A stretch of 64,000 nt of DNA from Planctomycetota bacterium (GTDB taxonomy: Bacteria > Planctomycetota > UBA1135 > UBA2386): the NCBI GenBank assembly GCA_020849665.1, contig JADLFX010000074.1, positions 42,799-106,798 of the forward strand, in the 5' to 3' direction. Made by a program: the position numbers and the translations under genes. The notes under the pieces were generated by a model. That model saw nothing but the letters and a program-made list of their open reading frames with translations. It made no database searches and was not told the DNA's origin. Below, piece after piece: positions 11,003 through 20,070 of this stretch. Positions within the stretch are counted from its first letter, which is position 1; each line of letters starts with the position of its first letter.

Positions 11003-11009
11003 CTCTGCC

Positions 11010-11537
11010 ATGGTTCCCAAGATCGGCATCGTGACCGTTTCCGACCGGGCGAGCCGGGGGATCTACGAGGACGTATCGGGGCCGAACATCGAGACCGTGC
11101 TGCGCGAGTACCTCGCCACGGAATGCGAGTACGAGCGCGTGGTGATCCCGGACGAGGTGCCGGAGATCGTGGCCAGCGTGCGGCGCCTCGCCGGGCAGGG
11201 CTGCGCGTTGATCTGCACCACCGGCGGCACCGGGCCGGCGCCGCGGGACGTGACGCCGGAGGCGATGCGGCAGGTGCTGGAGAAGGAGCTGCCGGGGTTC
11301 GGGGAGGAGATGCGGCGGGCCTCGCTGGCCAGCGGCGTGCCGACGGCGATCCTGTCGAGGCAGACCGCGGGGATCGTCGGCAAGAGCCTCGTGATCAACC
11401 TCCCGGGCAAGCCCGACTCGATCCGCGTGTGCCTGGACGCCGTGTTCCCGGCCGTGCCGTACTGCATCGAGCTGGCCGGCGGCCCGACGCTGGAAGGCAA
11501 CCCGGCGCGCGTGAAGGTGTTCCGCCCCAGGAAGTGA
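11010..11537 (+). CDS. mog: Molybdopterin adenylyltransferase
   Basis: A 175-residue MogA/MoaB-fold protein. The N-terminal IGIVTVSDRASRG and ED.SG motifs and the central TTGGTGPAPRDVTPEA signature are those of the enzyme that adenylylates molybdopterin before molybdenum insertion. The ATG at 11010 is chosen because the conserved first strand starts directly after it; an upstream GTG-led extension has no family character. It is monocistronic here, with no other cofactor genes alongside. fdhD, which sulfurates the molybdenum cofactor of formate dehydrogenase, lies 47 kb away in the window, so the organism probably makes molybdoenzymes. Confidence 0.9.
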   Translation: MVPKIGIVTVSDRASRGIYEDVSGPNIETVLREYLATECEYERVVIPDEVPEIVASVRRLAGQGCALICTTGGTGPAPRDVTPEAMRQVLEKELPGFGEEMRRASLASGVPTAILSRQTAGIVGKSLVINLPGKPDSIRVCLDAVFPAVPYCIELAGGPTLEGNPARVKVFRPRK

Positions 11538-11619
11538 GCGCGCCGGCGGGCGGCGGCCGGACCGGGAAGAACCCTGCCGGTCGCGCCGGCCGTGCCACTA
11601 CCATCGCCGGCCGGCCGCG

Positions 11620-12939
11620 ATGAGTGCCAACGTCCTCCTGGCCCTGGTGGCCCTGCTGCTCGCCAACGCGCTCTTCGCGGCGGCCGAGTTCGCCGCGGTC
11701 GGGGCGCGGCGCAGCCGGATCCGGCTCTGGGCCGAGCGGGGCAACCGGTTGGCGAAGCGCCTGCTGCCGATCCTGGAGGACAGCCGCGCGCTGGACCGCT
11801 ACATCGCGGCCTGCCAGCTCGGCATCACCATCTCGAGCCTGGGCCTCGGGGCGTTCGCCTATGCGCAGCTGGTGGAGGACTTCGGGCCGTGGCTGGCGGC
11901 GCGCTTCGGCCTGGGGGCGACCGCCGCGGCCCAGCTCGCCGCCGTCCTGGTGCTGGTGGCGACCACCGCGCTGCAGGTGGTGCTGGGCGAGCAGGTGCCG
12001 AAGTCGATCGCCCTGCGCTTCCCCAACCGCACGGCCCTGGCCACGCTCCTGCCGGTGCTCTGGACGCGGCGCGTCCTGCGCGGCGTCCTGGCGCTCTTCA
12101 ACGGCGCCGCCGACGGCGTCCTGCGCCTGCTCGGCGCTCCGCGAGTACGGGAGCGCACCATCCACTCGCCCGAGGAGATCGGCAGGATGGTGGCCGAGAG
12201 CGGCGCCGGCGGCGTGCTGGGCGCAGGAGCACAGCGCCGCCTCGCCAATGCCCTCAAGCTCGGCGATCGCACCGTGCGCCAGCTGATGGTGCCCCGGCCG
12301 CGCATCGTCGCCATCGACGTCGCCACGCCCGTGGATCTGGCGCTCCAGCAGGTCTTCGACTCCCCGTACACGCGCCTGCCGGTGTACCGCCACTCGATGG
12401 ACGAGATCCTGGGCGTGGTCAACGCCAAGGTCCTCATGCTCGCCCTGCTCGAGCGCGGCCGGGTCGACGACCTCAAGCAGGTGCTCCAGCCCGTGGTGTT
12501 CGTCCCCGAGAACCTGGCCGCCGACCAGCTGATCACGCGCCTGCGCGAGCAGCGTGCCCAGCAGGCCATCGTGGTGGACGAGTTCGGCGGCGTGGCGGGG
12601 CTGGTCAGCCTCCAGGACGTGCTGGCCTCGGTGTTCGACGAACTCACGGAGCAGCATGGCCAGGGCGTCGAGGAACTCGGCGACGGCCGGGTGCGGCTGC
12701 CGGGTCAGATGCGCCTCGCGGACGCGGTCCCCTGGCTCGGCGTGGTGGAGAGCGAGCGGATCTCCACGGTGGGCGGCTACGTCACCGAACTGCTCGGCCA
12801 GATGCCGGTGCCGGGCGATCACGTCCGCGCAGGCACGCGCGAGTTCGTGGTCGAGAGCGTGCGCGACCGGCGCATCGGCAGCGTCCTGGTGCGCGAGGTG
12901 GCCGCGGCGCCGGCGGCGGGGGGGCCAACCGATGGCTAG
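11620..12939 (+). CDS. CNNM/CBS-domain membrane protein (HlyC/CorC family), copy 1
   Basis: A 439-residue protein in the usual order: CNNM (DUF21) transmembrane domain with about four hydrophobic helices (1-190), a CBS pair (about 215-335) and a CorC/HlyC domain (about 350-430). LGEQVPKSIAL is the conserved CNNM motif after the third helix. Members are linked to magnesium or cobalt homeostasis and sometimes annotated as hemolysins; transport direction is debated. It overlaps the next, homologous gene by eight bases, so the two are probably coexpressed and may form a heteromer. No magnesium-sensing leader is obvious. Confidence 0.88.
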   Translation: MSANVLLALVALLLANALFAAAEFAAVGARRSRIRLWAERGNRLAKRLLPILEDSRALDRYIAACQLGITISSLGLGAFAYAQLVEDFGPWLAARFGLGATAAAQLAAVLVLVATTALQVVLGEQVPKSIALRFPNRTALATLLPVLWTRRVLRGVLALFNGAADGVLRLLGAPRVRERTIHSPEEIGRMVAESGAGGVLGAGAQRRLANALKLGDRTVRQLMVPRPRIVAIDVATPVDLALQQVFDSPYTRLPVYRHSMDEILGVVNAKVLMLALLERGRVDDLKQVLQPVVFVPENLAADQLITRLREQRAQQAIVVDEFGGVAGLVSLQDVLASVFDELTEQHGQGVEELGDGRVRLPGQMRLADAVPWLGVVESERISTVGGYVTELLGQMPVPGDHVRAGTREFVVESVRDRRIGSVLVREVAAAPAAGGPTDG

Positions 12940-14254
12940 CGCCCTCGCGGTCCTCGGCGTGCTGCTGCTCCTGGTCCTCAACGGGCTCTTCGTGGCCGCG
13001 GAGTTCGGTGTGATCGGTGCCAACCGCTCGCGCCTGGAGGCCCTGGCGGCGCACGGCTCACGCGGTGCCGCCGCCGTGCTGCGCGTGCTGCGTGCCCCGC
13101 AGCACCAGGACCGCTTCATCGCCACCACCCAGGTGGGCATCACGCTGGCCAGTCTCGGCCTCGGCATGTACGGCGAACACGCCCTGGCCGACCGGCTGGC
13201 GCCTCTGCTGGCCGGCCTGGGCGCGTTCTCGGCGGCGGCGGCGCACGCGATCGCCTCCACCGCGGCGCTGGCGGCGATGACCTTCCTGCACGTGGTGCTC
13301 GGCGAGATGGTGCCCAAGTCGATCGCCCTGGCGCGCTCCGAGCGCACCGCCCTGACCACCGTGCCGCTCCTGCGCGCCGTCGAGCTCGTGCTCCTGCCCC
13401 TGGTGGTGACCCTGGAGTTCCTCGGCCACCGGGCGCTGCGGCTCTTCGGCATCCCGCCCACGCAGACCAGCGTGAGCCGCTACTACACGCCCGAGGACCT
13501 GGTGGAGGCCGTGCGCGAGAGCCAGGCGAGCGGCCTGCTGCGCCAGGAGGCGGGCGAGGTCGTGCGCGACCTGTTCGCGTTCGGCGAGCGCAGCGCCGGC
13601 GAGGCCATGGTGCCGCGCGTGCTGATCCAGGGCGTGCCGCTGGGCTGCCCCGCGGAACAGATCGGCGCGATCGTGCGGCGCGCCGCCCACGCCCGCTATC
13701 CGGTGTTCGTGGGCAACCTGGACGACGTGGTGGGCACGGTGCACGTGCGGCGGCTGTTCCGCTGCGTGCGCGACGGCACGCCGGTGGGCCGCGAGCTCGT
13801 GCGCCCGGCGCCGTTCGTGCCGAAGACCATGCGCCTCGACCGGGTGCTGGCGATCATGCGGCGCGAGCGCGTGCACATGGTGGTGGTGATGGACGAGTCC
13901 GGCGGCACCGCCGGGCTGCTGAGCGTCGAGGACCTGTTCGAGGAGGTGATCGGCGACATCGAGGAGAGCGCCGCCGACCACTCCAAGGTGGTGGTGCAGC
14001 GCGCCGCCGCGCCCGGCCAGGAGGGCGAGGCCCGCGCCGCGGGCACCGTGCGCCTCGACGAGCTCGCCGAGGCCCTCGGCGTGCCGATCCGCCACGACGA
14101 GATCGACACGGTGAGCGGGTTGATCCTGGCCTTGCTGGAGCGGCCGGCCCAGGTGGGGGACCGCGTGCAGCACGCGGGCCTGCACTTCGAGGTCACGGCC
14201 GTGGCCGGCCGCGGCGTGAAGGAGTGCCGGGTGCGCTTCGCGGCCGGGCGCTGA
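12932..14254 (+). CDS. CNNM/CBS-domain membrane protein (HlyC/CorC family), copy 2
   Basis: The ATG at 12932 lies inside the end of copy 1 and gives 440 residues with the same CNNM-CBS-CBS-CorC order. Conserved blocks include LNGLFVAAEFGVIGANRSR at the start of the first helix, VVLGEMVPKSIALARSE after the third helix, and DESGGTAGLLSVEDLFEEVIG in the second CBS repeat, where most homologues have EFGG or EYGG. Tandem, slightly diverged CNNM pairs are common and suggest a paired complex or divided ion specificity. The gene ends nine bases from the convergent bcp stop. Confidence 0.88.
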   Translation: MASALAVLGVLLLLVLNGLFVAAEFGVIGANRSRLEALAAHGSRGAAAVLRVLRAPQHQDRFIATTQVGITLASLGLGMYGEHALADRLAPLLAGLGAFSAAAAHAIASTAALAAMTFLHVVLGEMVPKSIALARSERTALTTVPLLRAVELVLLPLVVTLEFLGHRALRLFGIPPTQTSVSRYYTPEDLVEAVRESQASGLLRQEAGEVVRDLFAFGERSAGEAMVPRVLIQGVPLGCPAEQIGAIVRRAAHARYPVFVGNLDDVVGTVHVRRLFRCVRDGTPVGRELVRPAPFVPKTMRLDRVLAIMRRERVHMVVVMDESGGTAGLLSVEDLFEEVIGDIEESAADHSKVVVQRAAAPGQEGEARAAGTVRLDELAEALGVPIRHDEIDTVSGLILALLERPAQVGDRVQHAGLHFEVTAVAGRGVKECRVRFAAGR

Positions 14255-14263
14255 CCGGCCGCT

Positions 14264-14749
14264 TCAGGCCTGGGCGGCGCCGGCCTGCTGCAGCTCGCGC
14301 AGGCGCGCCGCCACCTTGGCCGCATGGCCCTTCGCGCTGACCCTGGGCCACACGTGCGCCACGCGGCCGTGCGGATCGATCAGCACCGTGGTGCGGATCA
14401 CGCCGACGCTCTTGCGGCCGTACGACACCTTCTCGCCGAACGCGCCGTAGCGGCGCATCGTCTCGTGGGTCGGGTCGGAGAGCAGGCGCACCCTGAGCCG
14501 GTACTTCGCGATGAACTCGCGGTGGCGTGCCGCGTCGTCGGGGCTCACGCCCACGACTGCGGCCCCGATCGCGGCGAGTTCCGCCGTGTGGTCGCTGAAC
14601 TCGCACGCCTCCACGGTGCAGCCCGGCGTGTCGTCCGCGGGGTAGAAGTAGAGGATGCACCACCGTCCCGCGTAGTCGGCGAGCGTGACCCTCGTTCCGT
14701 CCTGGTCCGGCAATGACAGGGCCGGAGCCTCCCTACCGGTCTCGACCAT
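14264..14749 (-). CDS. bcp: Thioredoxin-dependent thiol peroxidase
   Basis: A 161-residue peroxiredoxin of the BCP/PrxQ class. The peroxidatic Cys44 is in TPGCTVE and the resolving Cys49 follows five residues later in the same helix, the atypical 2-Cys arrangement of this subfamily. It reduces hydrogen peroxide and organic peroxides with thioredoxin, in the cytoplasm. The ATG at 14749 is chosen over a start at 14812 because the family begins near it. It is transcribed divergently from xylA with under 100 bases between the starts. Confidence 0.92.
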   Translation of the reverse strand: MVETGREAPALSLPDQDGTRVTLADYAGRWCILYFYPADDTPGCTVEACEFSDHTAELAAIGAAVVGVSPDDAARHREFIAKYRLRVRLLSDPTHETMRRYGAFGEKVSYGRKSVGVIRTTVLIDPHGRVAHVWPRVSAKGHAAKVAARLRELQQAGAAQA

Positions 14750-14837
14750 GGCGGAACGATCGGCCGGGCCGCGCCGCCGATCAAGGGCGTTGCAGCCCAC
14801 TGACCGGCGCATGCGGGGCCGCTACCCTGGCGCCGCC

Positions 14838-16001
14838 ATGAGCGATCCGCTGCAACCCCGCCCCGAGCACAAGTTCACCTTCGGACTCTGGACCGTAGGC
14901 AACCGCGGTGCCGACCCGTTCGGGCCGCCGGTCCGGCCGGCGGTCCCACCCGTGCGCCTCGTGCAGCTCCTGGCCGAGGTCGGGGCCTACGGCGTCAACC
15001 TGCACGACAACGACCTCGTGCCGATCGACGCCGGCGCGGCGCAGCGCGACGCGATCGTGCGCGAGTTTCGTCAGGCCTGCGCGGACCACGGCATCTCCGT
15101 GCCGATGGCGACCACCAACCTGTTCTCCGACCCGGCGTTCCGCGACGGCGCGTTCACCGCGCATGATCCGCAGGTGCGTGCCTACGCGCTGCAGAAGACG
15201 ATGCGCGCCATGGACCTGGGCGTCGAACTCGGCGCCTCGGTGTACGTGTTCTGGGGCGGGCGCGAGGGCTGCGAGACCGACGCCGGCAAGGACCCCCTCG
15301 ACGCGCTGCGCTGGTACCGGGAGTGCCTCGACTTCCTGTGCGGCTACGCCAAGGACCAGGGCTACGCGCTGCGCTTCGCCCTGGAGGCCAAGCCCAACGA
15401 GCCGCGCGGCGACATCTACCTGCCCACGACCGGCGCGGTCCTCGGATTCATCGCGACCCTGGCCCATCCCGAGATGGTGGGGGTGAACCCGGAGGTCGCA
15501 CACGAGCACATGGCCGGGCTGAACATGACCCATGCGGTGGCCCAGGCCTGGGACGCGGGCAAGCTGTTCCACATCGACCTCAACGACCAGATCCCGGGCC
15601 GCTACGACCAGGACTTCCGCTTCGGCGCCGCCAACCCGCGCGCCGCGTTCTTCCTGGTGCGCTTCCTGGAGCAGGTCGGCTACGCGGGGAGCCGGCACTT
15701 CGACGCGCACGCGTACCGCAGCGAGGACGAGGCCGGCGTGCGCGACTTCGCGCGCGGCTGCATGCGCACCTATCTGGCGCTGAAGGACAAGGCGCACCGG
15801 TTCGCGCGGGATCCCGAGATCCAGGGCATCCTCGCCGGGCTGCGCGCCGGCGACCCGTACGAGGTCGGGTCCGGCTACGCGCGCGCGCGCGGGCGCGCGC
15901 TCCTGCAGCGCACGTTCGACCGCGGGGCGCTGGCCGCCCGCGGCCTCGGGTACGAGCGCCTCGATCAGCTCACGACCGAGCTGCTGCTGGGGGTGCGCTG
16001 A
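14838..16001 (+). CDS. xylA: Xylose isomerase (short, class I type)
   Basis: A 387-residue TIM-barrel protein of the short class, as in Streptomyces. Catalytic His56 and Asp59 are in NLHDND, then a VFWGGREG block, the metal-ligand region [20 protein letters not shown], and [16 protein letters not shown] with the second metal site. It interconverts xylose and xylulose (glucose and fructose in vitro) using divalent metal. No xylulokinase or sugar transporter is adjacent; the start of a DUF4863-like gene overlaps its last base. Homologues in this lineage may act on another aldose, so the substrate is inferred. Confidence 0.9.
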   Translation: MSDPLQPRPEHKFTFGLWTVGNRGADPFGPPVRPAVPPVRLVQLLAEVGAYGVNLHDNDLVPIDAGAAQRDAIVREFRQACADHGISVPMATTNLFSDPAFRDGAFTAHDPQVRAYALQKTMRAMDLGVELGASVYVFWGGREGCETDAGKDPLDALRWYRECLDFLCGYAKDQGYALRFALEAKPNEPRGDIYLPTTGAVLGFIATLAHPEMVGVNPEVAHEHMAGLNMTHAVAQAWDAGKLFHIDLNDQIPGRYDQDFRFGAANPRAAFFLVRFLEQVGYAGSRHFDAHAYRSEDEAGVRDFARGCMRTYLALKDKAHRFARDPEIQGILAGLRAGDPYEVGSGYARARGRALLQRTFDRGALAARGLGYERLDQLTTELLLGVR

Positions 16002-16462
16002 TGGACCGCCAGCAACTCGCGGCGCTGCTGCAGCCGCTGGCCGAGCTGCTGCGCGGCGTGGCGTTGCAGGACGCGGGGCTCGCGGCCGCACACCTGAATG
16101 CCCGCATGCCGCTGCACTCGCCCGAGCTGCAGGCGGTGCGCGAGGCGCTGGAGGCCGGCGCCGCGGCGGGCTGGCTCCTGCCCAAGGAGAACCAGGGAGT
16201 ACGGTACGGCCGCGTGGCCAAGGACCTGGCCGGCTTCAGCGTCGACGCCGTGCGGATGTCGGGACCCGCGGCGCGGCACCGCCACCCCAACGGGGAGATC
16301 GACCTGCTCTTCGCGGTGAGCGGCAGCCCGCACTTCGATGGCCACGCCCCGGGCTGGGCCGTGTATCCGCCGGGCTCCGAGCACGTGCCCACCGTGACGG
16401 GCGGCACGATGCTGATCCTCTACTTCCTGCCCGGGGGCGCGATCGAGTGGACCAGCGCCTGA
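16001..16462 (+). CDS. DUF4863 / 4-hydroxylaminobenzoate lyase-like protein
   Basis: A 153-residue protein. The second half has a cupin-like run: HRHPNGEIDLLFAV, PHFDGHAPGWAVYPPGSEHVP, then a glycine-rich GGTMLILYFLPGGAIEW. This matches my memory of DUF4863, the family that includes 4-hydroxylaminobenzoate lyase of nitrobenzoate degradation. Helices fill the first 50 residues. The start shares its first base with the last base of the xylA stop, and the end overlaps thpR by 16 bases, so all three are coupled. A nitroaromatic role is unlikely from this context; sugar-acid or small-acid metabolism is an open alternative. Confidence 0.7.
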   Translation: MDRQQLAALLQPLAELLRGVALQDAGLAAAHLNARMPLHSPELQAVREALEAGAAAGWLLPKENQGVRYGRVAKDLAGFSVDAVRMSGPAARHRHPNGEIDLLFAVSGSPHFDGHAPGWAVYPPGSEHVPTVTGGTMLILYFLPGGAIEWTSA

Positions 16463-17043
16463 ACCGGCCCGACGCCGCGACCCTGCGCTGCTTCGTGGCG
16501 GTGTTCCTGCCCGCCCCGGTGCAGGAGGGACTCGCCCCGATCCTGGCCGCGCTGGTGCCGCCGCGCGGGGGCGGCCGAGCGGTGGCCGCGGCGCGGCTGC
16601 ACGTGACGCTGCGCTTCCTCGGCGACCTGGACGAGGCGTGGGTGGCGCGCGTGCGCGACGCGCTGCGCGAGCTGCCGGGCCGACACCCCTTGCGCCTGCA
16701 TCTCGACGGCCTGGGCCGCTTCCCTCCGCGCGGCGCCCCGCGCGTCGTCTGGGCCGGCCTGTCCGGCGACGCGGCCGGCCTCGTGTCCCTGGCCGAGCGC
16801 GTGGAGGAGGCGATGACCGGCCTGGGCCTGGCGCCGGAGGCCAAGGCGTTCGTGCCGCACGTGACCCTGCTGCGGGTGAAGGATCCGCGCGCGCGCCTGC
16901 CCGACCTGGAACCCCTGGCGGCCCGCCTCGAGCGTGCGCCCTTCGTGCTGGAGCGCTTCGGCCTCTACCGCAGCACGCTCACCCCCGAGGGCCCGGTCTA
17001 CGCGGCGATCGAGGAGTTCCCGCTCGCGGCGCTGGATGCGTGA
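16447..17043 (+). CDS. thpR: RNA 2',3'-cyclic phosphodiesterase (2H family)
   Basis: A 198-residue 2H phosphoesterase. The two catalytic HxT motifs are His52-Val-Thr and His138-Val-Thr, each in the expected HVTLRFLG and PHVTLLR settings, and the protein has the usual size. It opens 2',3'-cyclic phosphates at RNA ends and is often called 2'-5' RNA ligase. The start is a GTG inside the previous gene (16-base overlap). It ends 16 bases from the convergent end of the minus-strand operon at 17060. Confidence 0.9.
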   Translation: MDQRLNRPDAATLRCFVAVFLPAPVQEGLAPILAALVPPRGGGRAVAAARLHVTLRFLGDLDEAWVARVRDALRELPGRHPLRLHLDGLGRFPPRGAPRVVWAGLSGDAAGLVSLAERVEEAMTGLGLAPEAKAFVPHVTLLRVKDPRARLPDLEPLAARLERAPFVLERFGLYRSTLTPEGPVYAAIEEFPLAALDA

Positions 17044-17059
17044 CCGCGCGCGGCGCCGC

Positions 17060-18262
17060 TCAGGTGCTCAGGCCCGCGGCGATCGCCTGCATGGGCAGGT
17101 CCATGGCGGCCGCCGCGCCGGCGGCACCCAGGACCGCGGCGAGGGGCGTGCCGTCGGCCAGCGTGACGATGTCGGGGAGCGGCACGACGCCGTACGCGTG
17201 CCGCCGGCGCACGACCACCAGCATGTCGCGCGCCACCGTGGCGACGTCGCCGCCGGCCCTGCCGTGGCGCAGCACCTGCGGATTCTGCGGGTCGGCCCCG
17301 AACCACAGGAGCGGCTTGGGCAGGTGGCGGCCGTGCTCGAGCACCAGCTCGTCCTCGGCGTTGAGCACGAGCCGCCCCGGTTCGGCCAGCGCGCGCTGCA
17401 CCGTGAAGACGATCTCCACCCGCTCGCGCACCTCGTCCATGCCGAACGTGCCGCCCGGGTCGAGGTCCGCGTCGGTGACCACCGCGGCGTGCACGTGGCG
17501 CAGGCCGGTGCCCAGCCGGGCGACGTGCATGGGCTCGGCCTCGAGCACCGCGAGCTCCACGCGCGGATCGCGCAGCACCGCCGCGCCATGCGGCCCCTCG
17601 CCTCCCACGCGCAGCGGCGTGCCGGCCACGACCATGCGCTCGTGGCCGCCGACGCCGAACACGCGCCCGGACGCGGCCAGGATCCGGGCCAGGGTCGCGA
17701 CCGTGGCCGCCCGCAGTCGCGACCCGGCCACCAGCGCCACCGGTATGTCGTGGATGCCCTGCCAGTCGAGGGCGTCGGGATCGGGCAGACCCTCCAGGGA
17801 GAACGAGCGCGCGCCCGTGCCCTGGCCGACGGTGACGCTGGTGGCGTCGCAGTAGAAGGCGACCTTGCGGGCGGATGCGGCCTGGCGCAGGGCCTGCAGC
17901 GCGGGCCGCGCCTCGCGCGCGGCCAGGGCGCGCAGCCGTTCCGCCGCCACGGCGACGTCGGCCGCGGCGCCGCCGGCGAGCTGCGCCTGCGCGGCGCCGA
18001 ACGCCCACTCCCCGGCCTCCTGCGCCGTGGCGAGCGCATCGACCGGCGCGGCCAGCGCCAGCCGCACGCCGTGGGTCTGGGCCCGCTCGACGATCCGCTC
18101 CCGCGACCAGCCGAGCCGGGCCAGCAGGTTCTCGACCAGGTCGCGCCAGGCCTCCGCGAGCTGCAGCGCGGGCCCGCGCTCCGCGTCCACGTCGAGCTCC
18201 ACCCCCGATTCGGGAAGGAGCAGGCTGGGTCCGTGCAGCCGCCGCGACTCGCGTAGCCTCAT
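17060..18262 (-). CDS. Mur-ligase-like protein with lost catalytic motifs
   Basis: A 400-residue protein resembling the N-terminal and central (Mur ligase) part of cyanophycin-synthetase-like proteins. It opens with ESRRLHGPS, then a HDIPVALV strand, AVLRDPRVELAVLEAE, VVTDADLDPGG and LVLNAEDE, and closes on a helix ending AIAAGL, all in the family order. The catalytic parts are gone: the P-loop GTNGKT position reads GSRLRA (180-185), the TARGG segment is EAEPM (241-245), and the Asp-His pair after the Thr-Asn motif is missing. It is also truncated before a full C-terminal domain. Its ATG overlaps the acyl carrier protein stop (ATGA). Probably a non-catalytic carrier, scaffold or regulator of that operon; confident on fold, not on role. 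Confidence 0.75.
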   Translation of the reverse strand: MRLRESRRLHGPSLLLPESGVELDVDAERGPALQLAEAWRDLVENLLARLGWSRERIVERAQTHGVRLALAAPVDALATAQEAGEWAFGAAQAQLAGGAAADVAVAAERLRALAAREARPALQALRQAASARKVAFYCDATSVTVGQGTGARSFSLEGLPDPDALDWQGIHDIPVALVAGSRLRAATVATLARILAASGRVFGVGGHERMVVAGTPLRVGGEGPHGAAVLRDPRVELAVLEAEPMHVARLGTGLRHVHAAVVTDADLDPGGTFGMDEVRERVEIVFTVQRALAEPGRLVLNAEDELVLEHGRHLPKPLLWFGADPQNPQVLRHGRAGGDVATVARDMLVVVRRRHAYGVVPLPDIVTLADGTPLAAVLGAAGAAAAMDLPMQAIAAGLST

Positions 18263-18525
18263 CCCTGGCGTTCGCGGACCATGTGCGCGATCGCGCGCAC
18301 GCTGCCGAAGTTGGCCTCGCTCAGGTCGCCGAGCTCCAGCGTGACCTGGAACTCCTGCTGCAGCGCGAGCACGAGGTTCACGATGCTCATCGAGTCGAGG
18401 TGGCCCGCCTCGATCAGGCGGTCGTCGGGTTTCGGCGTCAGGCTGCGGCCGGTGCTCTCGAGCACGACGCGGCGCACCAGGTCGGTGACCTGCTGGAGGA
18501 ACGCGGGAGGAAGGTCTTCGGTCAT
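18259..18525 (-). CDS. Acyl carrier protein
   Basis: An 88-residue carrier protein. The phosphopantetheine attachment serine is Ser45 in GHLDSMSIVNLV, the usual DSM/DSL motif at the start of helix 2, with the acidic helices expected of the fold. It overlaps the AMP-ligase stop by ATGA upstream and the Mur-like start by ATGA downstream, so the four genes are translationally linked. In exosortase-A loci an ACP of this type pairs with an acyl-AMP ligase and a decarboxylase. Here it probably holds an aminoacyl or acyl group as a thioester for later transfer. It is not the housekeeping fatty-acid ACP, which has different neighbours. Confidence 0.88.
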   Translation of the reverse strand: MTEDLPPAFLQQVTDLVRRVVLESTGRSLTPKPDDRLIEAGHLDSMSIVNLVLALQQEFQVTLELGDLSEANFGSVRAIAHMVRERQG

Positions 18526-20045
18526 CGGCTGAGCTGTGCCAGCACCTGGCGGCGGTCCGGCTTGCCGGCGTGCGTGCGCGGCAGGGAGGGCAGGACCACG
18601 AAGCGATGCGGGATCTTGTGGGGCGAGAGGCGCTCCTGGCAAGCCTGCTGCAGCGCCTCCGTCCCGGGCGCCGCGTGGCCGGGCTGCGGTTCGACGCAGG
18701 CGACGATGCGCTGGCCCAGGACCGGGTCGTCCACGCCCACGACCACCGCCTCCTGCACGCCCGGCACCTCGCGCAGCACGCCCTCGATCTCGAACGGATT
18801 GACGCGGTGGCCGCCGCTCTTCAGGAACGTGGTGATCCGCCCGCGCAGGTGGATCCGGCCGTGGGCGTCGACGTGGCCCAGATCGCCGGTGGGCAGGAAG
18901 CCGGAGTCGTCGGTGAGCGGTTCGCAGCGGTCGCGTGCGACCAGCTGGCCGATGGCGTTCGCGGGCGAACGCACCGCGATCTCGCCCGGCTCGCCGTGCC
19001 CCGGCGCCGGGAGTCCCGGGCGCAGGATGGTGCCGGGGACCAGCGGACCCACCATGCCCGGGTCGTCGAGCACCTCGCCCGGGCCGAGGTCGAGCCGCGT
19101 CATCGCGCCGACCGACTCGCTCAGGCCGTAGCGCAGGTGGATGGTGGCCGCCGGGAACGCCGTGCGCAGATCGCGCACGAGCTGGGTGTCGATCGCCGCG
19201 GTGCCGAGGGTGAACGAGCGCAGCCGGGGCAGGTGGGCACGCGAGAGCGCGCCGAGGCGCAGCATGAGCTTGAACCAGTTGGGGCTGGCCAGCACCGCGA
19301 CGCAGGCGTGCTCCTGCATGCGAGCCACGTCGTCGCCCGGCACGAACCGGTTGCTGAGCACCACGCCGGAACCGTGCAGCAGGTGCTCGAACACCACGGC
19401 GCCGCCCATGGCGTGGAACTGCGGCACCGGGCAGAACACGTTCTCGTCGGCCACGCGCCGCAGGTGCTCGCGGTTCTGGTCCAGGTTGGCGAGCAGGTTC
19501 GCGTTGCTCAGCAGGATGCCCTTCGGGCGTCCGGTCGAGCCCGACGTGAACTGCACCATGCGCGTCGGTGCCGGCAGCACCCGGGCGGGCGCCACCACGG
19601 GATCGAACGCCCGCGGGTTGGCGAGCAGGTCCTGCCAGAGGATCCGCCGGTGTCCGCCGCCGGGTCCGGCCTCGGCGTTGGTCAGTGCCACGATCGTCGT
19701 GGGCCGGCGCAGGGCCGCGAGCGCGGCCGCCTGCGCGGTCGTCGAGTGCACCAGGACGAGGTCGGGCTCCAGCAGGTCGAGGAGCGCGCCGGCCTCGTGA
19801 CCCGTGCACTTGTCGGGCACCGGCACCAGGATGCCCCCGGCGGCGAAGGTGCCGAAGGCCGCCGCGGTGTGCTCCGGTCCGCCGGGCAGCATCACCATGC
19901 ACACGGCGGGGCGCTCGCCGGAGAGCAGGTGCTGCACGGCCCAGGCCTCCCGCCGGAGGGTGGCGTGGTCCACCGCGCGGCTCTCGTTGGCTACGGCGAG
20001 GCGCGTCTCGCGGCCGTGCGTGGTTTCCAGGAGTCGGGCGAACAT
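18522..20045 (-). CDS. Acyl-AMP ligase, exosortase-A-associated type
   Basis: A 507-residue class I adenylate-forming enzyme. The phosphate-binding TSGSTGRPKG is at 167-176, the YGLSES motif near 310, TGDLG near 393, and the C-terminal Lys of AGKPDRR is present. It should activate a carboxylic or amino acid as the adenylate and load it on the neighbouring carrier protein. Sequence and context resemble the acyl-CoA ligase found with exosortase A systems, which also sits beside a PLP decarboxylase and an ACP. Its start is 25 bases after the decarboxylase stop. Substrate unknown. Confidence 0.85.
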   Translation of the reverse strand: MFARLLETTHGRETRLAVANESRAVDHATLRREAWAVQHLLSGERPAVCMVMLPGGPEHTAAAFGTFAAGGILVPVPDKCTGHEAGALLDLLEPDLVLVHSTTAQAAALAALRRPTTIVALTNAEAGPGGGHRRILWQDLLANPRAFDPVVAPARVLPAPTRMVQFTSGSTGRPKGILLSNANLLANLDQNREHLRRVADENVFCPVPQFHAMGGAVVFEHLLHGSGVVLSNRFVPGDDVARMQEHACVAVLASPNWFKLMLRLGALSRAHLPRLRSFTLGTAAIDTQLVRDLRTAFPAATIHLRYGLSESVGAMTRLDLGPGEVLDDPGMVGPLVPGTILRPGLPAPGHGEPGEIAVRSPANAIGQLVARDRCEPLTDDSGFLPTGDLGHVDAHGRIHLRGRITTFLKSGGHRVNPFEIEGVLREVPGVQEAVVVGVDDPVLGQRIVACVEPQPGHAAPGTEALQQACQERLSPHKIPHRFVVLPSLPRTHAGKPDRRQVLAQLSR

Positions 20046-20070
20046 GTTCGGGATGGTCTCGGCGGCGCGC

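Noticed and set aside
10796..11009. Molybdenum-cofactor riboswitch upstream of mog
   Set aside because: Hairpins and repeats are present, but I could not match the conserved arrangement of that riboswitch class.
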